Shown here one piece after another: positions 13,101 to 22,100 of a DNA stretch of 64,000 bases. This DNA comes from Vombatus ursinus. Taxonomy: Eukaryota; Chordata; Mammalia; Diprotodontia; Vombatidae. A model generated the notes under the pieces. The model was not told the DNA's origin and ran no database searches. It saw only the letters and a program-made list of their open reading frames with translations. The stretch lies in NCBI RefSeq assembly GCF_900497805.2, contig NW_020954582.1:667083-731082 (forward strand), in the 5' to 3' direction. Position numbers and translations under genes: made by a program. Every line of letters starts with the position of its first letter. Position 1 is the first letter of the stretch.

Positions 13101-16100
13101 TGACCTTGCAAGATTGTCTCGCCGCCTTTTTCGCCAGAGATGAGCTCAAAGGTAAGGTGACACCCACCCCGCGCGTGATGGGGAAGTTGGAAGTCGGCGT
13201 GGGCACTTTGGTCCGGGGGCGGATGAATCCCTTCCTCGGATGGCCAGGCTTTTAGGCCGGGGTGACACAGAGACGTCTCTTCTTGGGCTTGCATTGGTTG
13301 CTTTACTGACTTAGATCAAAGAGGCCATCTGGAGTCACTCCTGGAGGGGCCCCAGCCTGACCGAGCCTCGGGCTGTCTGTGCTGCTCCTGCCCTGGCAGA
13401 GGCTGGAGTACTTTTCTGTGGCTCTGGGTTACTTAAACCCAAAGGGCTTCGCTGAAATTTGGAAAAATGAAGCGGCCTCTTTTTTAAGGAAGATGTGAAC
13501 ATTTCTCAGATCTCAGCCTTAGCACTAAAACGTTCATCGTTCCTTCTGACGTGGGTCAGCCGTCCCTTTCCGTGGCCCACCCCTCTGATTTGAGCTTTGT
13601 GCGCCTGTCTCTGTCCCCAGTAACTGCGGCCAGCACAGCGATGTGTTTCTAGGCATTTAGATAGTAGGGGTCCTGACTGTCCAGCCCAGGAGCCCCCCAG
13701 ACCCCCAGGCAAAGAGCAGGCTTTGGCCCTTCCTGGCACACAGAGCGGGATGGGCCGTTGGGCTACGCAGCCTCCCCGGTCTGGCCTCGGGGGCTGCACA
13801 GGCTTCGCCCACTCTTAAGAGGGGCATGGGAGACGTAGGAATGACTTAACTTGTCATTTACCCTGTGTTACGAAAGGAATAGATTTGATTCTGCGGTGGC
13901 GTTCAAGGCTTTTTCTGTCTACAGGTGACAACATGTACAGTTGTGAAAGATGCAGAAAGTAAGTGGAAGAAGCCTTTCCTGCCCTCAGAACAGCCCCCAG
14001 CTTTTGAGGCGAGCGGGCAGGCGGGTGGGCACCAAGTCTTTGGGAGACCAAGGAGCTTTGGTGTGAGCTCATGGGCAGAGTGGGCCGGGCCAGGAGGTGT
14101 GGGGCCCCAGGGAGAAGTCTGAGTGACTCCGCAGGAGCTCTTGGCCCTGGGCCCCCAGGAGCCTGGCGGGGAGGGAGGGCAGCCCACCTGTTAGCGGAGG
14201 CCCCCAGTCCAGCCCTGGGCTGATGGCTGTAGGCAGCTCCCCCTCAGGGCTCCAGGCCACCCCCTCCCCTGACCTGAACAGCGGACCTTGGGCCTCCCTG
14301 CGTGCCAGGGCCTTTCCTCACCTGCTTTCCTCTTCTCTACTCAGATTGAGGAACGGCGTGAAGTTCTGTAAGGTGCAGAAGTTTCCTGAGGTGGGTGACG
14401 CCTTTCTGACTTGTTTCCTCACGCAGTGGCTGGGGCGGGGAGAGAAGCGCCGGGGGGCCGCCAGCCCAGCTGCGGCCCTTGTGATCGCCTGGCAGATTCT
14501 CCCCACCCCATCCCCCGCCCCCGGCGGGCGCCTGCCGGTCTGGAACCGCGCAGTGAAGTGGTGGCGCTTGGCTTCTTCCTTGCAGATTTTGTGCATCCAC
14601 CTGAAGAGGTTCAGGCACGAGCTCATGTTTTCCACCAAAATCAGCACCCACGTGTCTTTTCCTCTCGAGGGCCTCGATCTTCAGCCCTTCCTTGCCAAGG
14701 ACAGCCCCTCCCAGATCGTGACCTATGACCTGTTGTCAGTCATCTGTCACCATGGAACCGCGAGCAGTGAGTATCAGCTTTGCGGCTGGCTTTGGGCGCC
14801 AGCAGGAATCTGGTCATCAAAGCCTCACTGCGTGTGGTGTGTGAGCGCGTGCCGGGCCCATGGTGTGGAATGGCAGCCAGCGGGCTCTGCTCCCGTGAGC
14901 CTCTCGCTCTTGTTTGTCAGTGTTCCGACCCCTGGGGCGGGGGAGGGGGGAAGGCCTGCTTTAAAAAGGATCGCACAGTGTGCTGTGGCGCATTTGTTCA
15001 CAAGGAACCAGAAACAAAGCCGTGACTGCATGCGGACACTGCCGTTTTAGCAATGTTAACCAGGAACCGTCAGCAATGAAAGAAGGACCTGAGAGAAATC
15101 ATCAGGGCCCCTGCTGAATTTGCTCATTTTGGGTGAAGGAAGCCCTTTCCATTGAGCGGTCTCTAGAAGCACAGACAATGCCCATGCGGCCTTCCCTGAG
15201 ACCGTGTGCCCAGGTCCTGCAGGGTGACCCGAGTCCCCCGCTCCTAACCAGCCCTGTCTCCAGCGCTTCTGAAACCCTTCTTGTCTGCTGATAGAGAGGG
15301 CCGGGGTCACGACCTGGGCCTGGACCTGCTCCATTCCAGGTCTGTCGGGGACACTCGGCCCTGGAGCTCCTTCTCCCCACCACGAAGGGAGACCCAACAC
15401 ACGGGCATGGTCAAGGGAGTCGCGACCCTGCCCTGAACGCCTGGGACGCATCAGGAAGAGCAAGGCAGTCCTGGAAAGGGAAGGAGGGCACCCAAAGGTA
15501 TCCAGTGCGGGGCAGCGGCCAGAGCCTCGGGAGGCGTTGGGCCCTGCGAGCAGAGGGGAGAGGCCGCGGGAGAAGCCAGAAGCAGGAGCAATGACAAGGG
15601 GTCAGAACCGCCACGCTCCCTCCCAGCGTACAGAGACATTCGGAATGGTCATCCTACAGATGGAAATCTGGAAATCAGGGTCGTGGTGGACAACATCTTA
15701 CACATGGCTCCGCCTTTGTCCCTTTGCCCACAGATAAACTGAGGTGCTCCTGCGCCCCGCGCACCCCGTGCTGTTCTGTGTTCACACATAGACCTGGAGG
15801 CGGTGGCCTGTGGCTTCTTCAGCCTCAGGGAGAAGGGGTAGGGGGTGGGGGAAGAGAGAGTGACCCCCAGCTGGAGGTGAGCGACTGGAGTGCCGAGTGG
15901 CTGCCAACGTCTTTCCAACCAGAGCGCCGGAGGGGAGCTCAGACCGGCGGAGCGCCCGATGCCCCGTGTCCGTGCCCAGTGTCAGCAGGTGTTTGGCGGC
16001 CCTCCGTGAGAGGGAGCCCCCGTGCCCTGTGACTGCCCCCACCCACCATGGGTCATTCTGGCACTGGGCACCAAGCGAACACCAGGCAGGGAGCAGGCAC

Positions 16101-19100
16101 CACCGCCCGTTCGCCAGCCTCGGTTATCTGTCCGGCTGGACCAGCAGCTCTGGTCTGAGGGACCACCGGGCAGCCCGCTCTGGACTTTCAGAGCCTCGTG
16201 AACCAGAAGCAGTTCTTTATGTAGTTTTTCCAGGGCAGACGCATGACAGAGCGGGGTCATGGGGGAGGAGTATGTCCACACGTGCCCCTGCTCTCTCTTC
16301 CGCTTGTGCACGCTAACCTGCTTCTCCCACGACCCTGTCAGGTGGACACTACATCGCCTATTGCCGCAACAATCTCAACGCCCTGTGGTACGAGTTCGAC
16401 GATCAGAGCGTCACCGAAGTCTCGGCAGCGGCTGTGCAGAACGCAGAGGCTTACGTGCTTTTCTACAGGTAAGAAGGCGGCGCCCTCGGGAGGGGTCCCT
16501 GACGTGCCTACCTTCCCCTGAGAAACCTCCTCCGGGGGGCTATGCAGCCGTGGTGCGTGGATGGCGGCTGCCTCCCAGGAGAGAGACTCACCCACACTGA
16601 CCCCACCCTGGCTGCATGGCCACCAGTCACCCTGGCCATCAAGAGCCTCGTTTGGGCTGGGCTCCTTACTGCGTTGGGGGGGCGGAGCAGGGGCTCGGGA
16701 GACTGGAAGAGGCCTTGGCTGGCGTGGGCCGAGCCAGCAGCTCTCCTTTGTTGGGTCCGTGTCCTCACGGTGGGTGAGCCAGAGCACGCTCTGAGGAGAG
16801 GGCCACAGCTGAGGGAGACCACCCAGGCCTGGATTACAGGCACACTGTCATGACTGTTACCCACGGGAGGGAGAAGCTGGCTAAGAATGAAGGAGAAAGT
16901 GCACTGCCTCGAGCATTTATTAAGTGCCTGCTGTGTGCCAGGCCCCGAGCTAAGTGCTTTGCAGCCTCATGGCCCCCTTAGGAGGGAGGTGCTGGCACAA
17001 CCCCCCATTTTACAGAGGAGGAAACTGAGGCAGGCAGGGTCAGTGTCTGAGGCTGGGTTCGAACTCAGAACTTCTGATTCCTGGCTCTACCACCTGCCTT
17101 TCCCTCACCATTCAGTGGTCCCCTCCCACTCTCGGTCTGTTTTACTCGTGAGATGTGGGTCTCATATGTCACCAAAGGCCCTTCAATGGTGAAAGGGGAC
17201 AGTCGGCCCAAGGACACGATGGCCTCGGGCTGCTGGTGTGAGAGGCTGCATGGGCCCATAGGTACCCCTGGTGGGACAGGCCTCCCCCACAGCCTGGCAT
17301 CGAGTTGGGGCTGCTGAAGCGTGATACAAGTGGCCTCTGTCTCCCCCCCAGGATGGGGAGAAGCGCAAAAGCTAAGGGATATGTGTGTACACATGCATAT
17401 GTGCACACATACATGTCTATGGTTGTGCAGGCACACGTGTGCTGTGAAGTACATGTATGTTGCATGCATGTGCACACCCGCGTTACATGAGCGTGCATGT
17501 TTGCATTTAAGAAGACATGTTTTTCCTGAACTTGACGGGCAGGTCACATGCCCATCCTCTCCCACACCCCCAACCCCCGAACCCACACGGGTTGGCTAGA
17601 GGGCCATGGGCATCCTGGATGCTCCTCATAGGGTCATTCTCCGGCCTCTTTAGGCCGCACTCGCGTTCCACCACGTCTGACGTCCCTGGAGGATGGGCAA
17701 GGGCTGCTGGGAATTCTCTCAGCGGAGATCCTCTCCCTTTTGTTTCTTTGGGGGGCCCACCCAAAGGGTCAGAGGGCCCATGGGTGCAGAGGGCAGGGTG
17801 GGTGGAGAAGAACACTTTTGGAGGGGTACCTGGCGTGCATTGCCACACACTTAATGTTTGCCAAGCATGTCAGAACAGCCCTGCGAGGTCAATGCTCTTG
17901 TTACAGATGAGGAAACTGAGTGAGGCAACAGTTCAGTGACTTGCCTAGGTTCAGGAAGCGCGTCTGTCTTTTGCAGGAAGAGCAGTGAGGATGCGCAGAA
18001 GGAGCGGCGGCGCGTGTCCAACTTGCTGAACATGATGGAGCCCAGTCTCCTGCAGTTCTACGTCTCTCGCCAGTGGCTGAACAAGTTCAAGACCTTCGCG
18101 GAGCCCGGGCCCATCTCCAATCGCGACTTCCTCTGCGTTCACGGAGGTGAGAGGTCGGGGCGAGGCTCTCTGGGGGCCTCGGAGAATGCCCAGCAGTTGC
18201 CCGGCACTCCCCGTGTGTCGAGGCCCTCCCCTCCTTCCCGGGGCCACCAGGACGACCCTCCGACATCCGCGGAGGCCTTCTGGCAACCGAGACTTCTCTG
18301 TCCCCCTTCCTTCCAGGTGTCCCCCCACGCAAAGCCGGCTACATCGAGGACCTCGTAGTGATGCTTCCTCAGAACATCTGGGACAATTTATACAGCAGGT
18401 ACCCGCCCTCCTCCCTTGTAGTCTGAGCCTTAGTCTGGGAAGCGCCTAAAAGGGATGGTGGAGGGGGAGGAGTGAGGGGCGACTGACCACAGACTTGGGG
18501 GGGGAGGGCAGAGGGAGGGGGAGACAGGGAGAGAGGGAGTCTGACCACAGACTTGGGGGGGAGGGCAGAGAGNNNNNNNNNNNNNNNNNNNNNNNNNNNN
18601 NNNNNNNNNNNNNNNNNNNNNNNNNNNNNNNNNNNNNNNNNNNNNNNNNNNNNNNNNNNNNNNNNNNNNNNNNNNNNNNNNNNNNNNNNNNNNNNNNNNN
18701 NNNNNNNNNNNNNNNNNNNNNNNNNNNNNNNNNNNNNNNNNNNNNNNNNNNNNNNNNNNNNNNNNNNNNNNNNNNNNNNNNNNNNNNNNNNNNNNNNNNN
18801 NNNNNNNNNNNNNNNNNNNNNNNNNNNNNNNNNNNNNNNNNNNNNNNNNNNNNNNNNNNNNNNNNNNNNNNNNNNNNNNNNNNNNNNNNNNNNNNNNNNN
18901 NNNNNNNNNNNNNNNNNNNNNNNNNNNNNNNNNNNNNNNNNNNNNNNNNNNNNNNNNNNNNNNNNNNNNNNNAGGGGAAGGAGTGAGGGGTGACTGACCA
19001 CAGACTTGGGGGGGGAGGGCAAAGGGGGAGAGAGAAAGGGGGAGGAGAGGGAGGGGGAGGGGAGAGAAAGGGAGAGAGGGAGAAAGGAGGAGGGGGAGAG

Positions 19101-22100
19101 GGGGAGGAATGAGGGGCAACTGACCACAGACTTGGGGGGGAGGGCAGAGAGAGGGGGAGAGAAAGAGGGAAGGGCGGAGGGAGGGGAGGAGAGGGAGAGA
19201 GAGGGGACAGAAAGGGGGAGGGAGAGAGGGAGGGGAAGGAGTGAGGGGTGACTGACCACAGACTTGGGGGGGGAGGGGAGAGAAAGGAGGGGGCAGAGGG
19301 GGAGGAGCCAGTGAGCACACAGTCAGCTTCTTTTCTTCCTCAGTCGCTCTGTCAGGCCCAGCCTTAGTTCCCTTAATTCAGAGGAGACCCAAAGAAAGAT
19401 CAGTACGGTGTCCAGACGGCATCCTCTTGGCCGTCTTATGAAATAGAGCAATTATTTTTGGAATGTTTGCTTGTATATTTTCCATATTGAAGCTGATTTC
19501 ATATTTTTGGGAATTTTCATCAAAATCATTATGCAGAATGAAAACGAGGCAGATCCCAAAGCAGAGAATCCGGCTTTGTTTCGTGTGTCTCAGACACCAC
19601 CGCCTCCAGTCACTCTAGTGTGGGCTGAGAGGTCACGTCAGTGGTGTTTGGGTTCCAGATGAATGCCTGGCCCTTAAAGCTGTCCTCATGTGCTCCCTAA
19701 CGGGAGAAGAGAGACTTTTAGACCTGGGGAGAATCCACTGCAAACACCAGAGCCGTGGGGCGGAGGCGAGGCAGAGGCACCCCCCACCCGGCGTCCACCC
19801 ACTGGGCTGAGCGAGGGACGGGGGAGGGAGGTGGGAGGTGATGTGTAGGCGTTCATGATGCCGTGTCTCCGTGCAGGTACGGGGGAGGACCAGCCGTCAA
19901 CCACCTGTACGTGTGTCACACCTGCCAGATAGAAATGGAGAAAGTGGAAAAAAGAAGAAAAATGGAGCTGGAAATGTTTGTGCGGGTAACGATCTTTCCT
20001 CTTTCAGATTCTGTGGTTAAGTTGCAGATGAACGGTTGCCATTTGCTCAGAAGGCTAAAACATGGAAATGGTCGGAGGAGAGCACAGGGCCCCAGGCCTG
20101 CCGGCCGGTCACCTCCCTCACATCCTCGGGCTCTCTGACCTTTCTGGTGTCCAGCAGCCCCCCCACCCAGCCACCGCCCTCCCTCCCCCTTTCCTGCTCT
20201 GGCGCCTGCACCAACCTTTCCATCCTTGAGATCAGAGCTGTTGCGTTACAGTGAAAAAGCCATGAAGTCGGGGCTTCCTCCACGCACATCTCGTCACTAG
20301 GAAACGACTCGGAGAGCGCGTTTCCTCTCCGGTGGAGCCGCCGTCTGGTGGCTCATGTTCTAAACTAGACTGTCCTCTGATCCCCTGCGGTGCTGCCTCC
20401 CCTCCCGTCCTGCTCCTCACGCACACGGAGGCCTTTGGACAAGGGGAAGGGAAAGCCCTCATAAAGAGCCGCCTTCGAGACGCACCTGCCACGGCACCGT
20501 GCCGCCATCCCGCGGCAGGCAGACCGCTACCTTCCTGTCTGGATGTCGTTGGCGAAGCACGTCAGTGTCCTTCAGCTGGCTTGTGGTTCAGCGGCATCGT
20601 CCGTCTCGTTCTAAGACCCTGCTATGGGACGTGCCGCGGCCTTTGGGAAACACAGATTTCCAGCACCCCGGAGGTCCCAGGGCGCATCCAGAGGAGCTTA
20701 ATAAATGCTTCCTGTAGTGAACCAAATTTAATCTGGCCTTTGGGGGATGACTTTGTTAAGCTCTTGCTGTTTGCAGAGTGTTATGTGAACTACTGAGGCA
20801 GATTCTAGGGCTTTGAGAGGTCTGGTCTAGCTTGGCCTTTCCAACAGAGTGGGGTTCAGAGTGGAAGAGGCTGGACCATCATGAAGCCATGGAGCTGGGG
20901 AGGGGAGAGACGCTTAGACCTGCCGAGTGGGGTCAGACTGGAGGCGGGCAGACCCCCCCCCCCCAGCAGCAATCCATCTATGGTCTAGGCACGTGGAGGG
21001 GAGGGGGCTACCGGGGAGAGGTTGAAAGGCAGAAATGGCAATATTTAGCGATGGATAGGATTTGTGGGGTGAGTGGGAGGCAGAGGGCTGTGAATCTGGG
21101 TGACGCGGAGGGTGGGGATGGAGGCCCTCAATGAGAGAAGGGAGTCAGAACGAGAGAAGGACTTGGGGGGAAGGAGGGGGGTCAGGACAGCGCCTTGGCC
21201 GCACCCCAAGACTGGTAAAGGGAGGCCAGCATCCAGGCGATGGGAATGAGTAGCGCTGTCAGAGGCCAGGAGGGGAGGGAAAGGAGACCAAGGACCTGAG
21301 CCAGGATGTTGGACAAGGAGGAGGCTGGAGGGGCTTGGAGGGCAGAGGAGGAGGGGAAGAGAGCAGGGGTGGGGGCGGCCTCTGGAGCCTCTGTGTTTTT
21401 CCCTTCCAGCTGAACCGGGCCTTCCAAGAGGAGGAGTCACCGGCTGCATTTTTCTGCATCAGCATGCAGTGGTTCAGAGAGTGGGAAGGGTTTGTGAAAG
21501 GGAAAGATGGAGGTGAGTGGCTGGGGAGACACGGGCCCTCGGTTTCCCTTGGGATCTCCTTTGGTTTCCCCAGTTTTGAGCTTCATTATCCAGAAGTCTG
21601 GGAGCCAGGGAGCCCTTGTCCCACAGCGTCATGAGCCTGCTCCGTGAGGTGGCAGATGGGAAACCCCAGGCTAATATGTCCCCAAGCCAAAGGTCCAACT
21701 TTCCTACCCCCTGGAGAGGACCTCTGGGCAGCCTGGGTCATTGAAGCTTTCAGAGTCCCAGCCTGTCAGTGCTGGACAAGCAAAAAGTGACCCAGATGTG
21801 CAGATGTGAACTTGGCCTGGGGCTCCTTGTAAGACCTGGGGATGGAGCAGGTGCCCATCGAGAGGGGAAAGGCTGGGAAACTGGGGAACATGAGTATGAT
21901 CATGCTGAAGGATGGTTGCCCAAAGGGGATTCAGGAAAAGACCCTGGAAGCCCAGGATGGTCCTGAGGAAAGGGCAAGGAAGAGTGCAAGGGCAGCCCCT
22001 GTGCCCGTTGATCCGGAGCGGGAGCTCCCCCTGGAAGAGTGCCCTGTCCAGTCCTGTCCCTCCAGAAAGGACCATGTCCAGACAAGCTGCAGGCAGAGCA

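Noticed and set aside
12310-13294. Minus-strand frames of about 210-220 aa
   Set aside because: They lie opposite USP33 exons F and G and GC-rich intron; no family motif.
18369-19320. Several proline- or glycine-rich frames near 290 aa
   Set aside because: They translate the purine-rich minisatellite and run through the 400-N gap.
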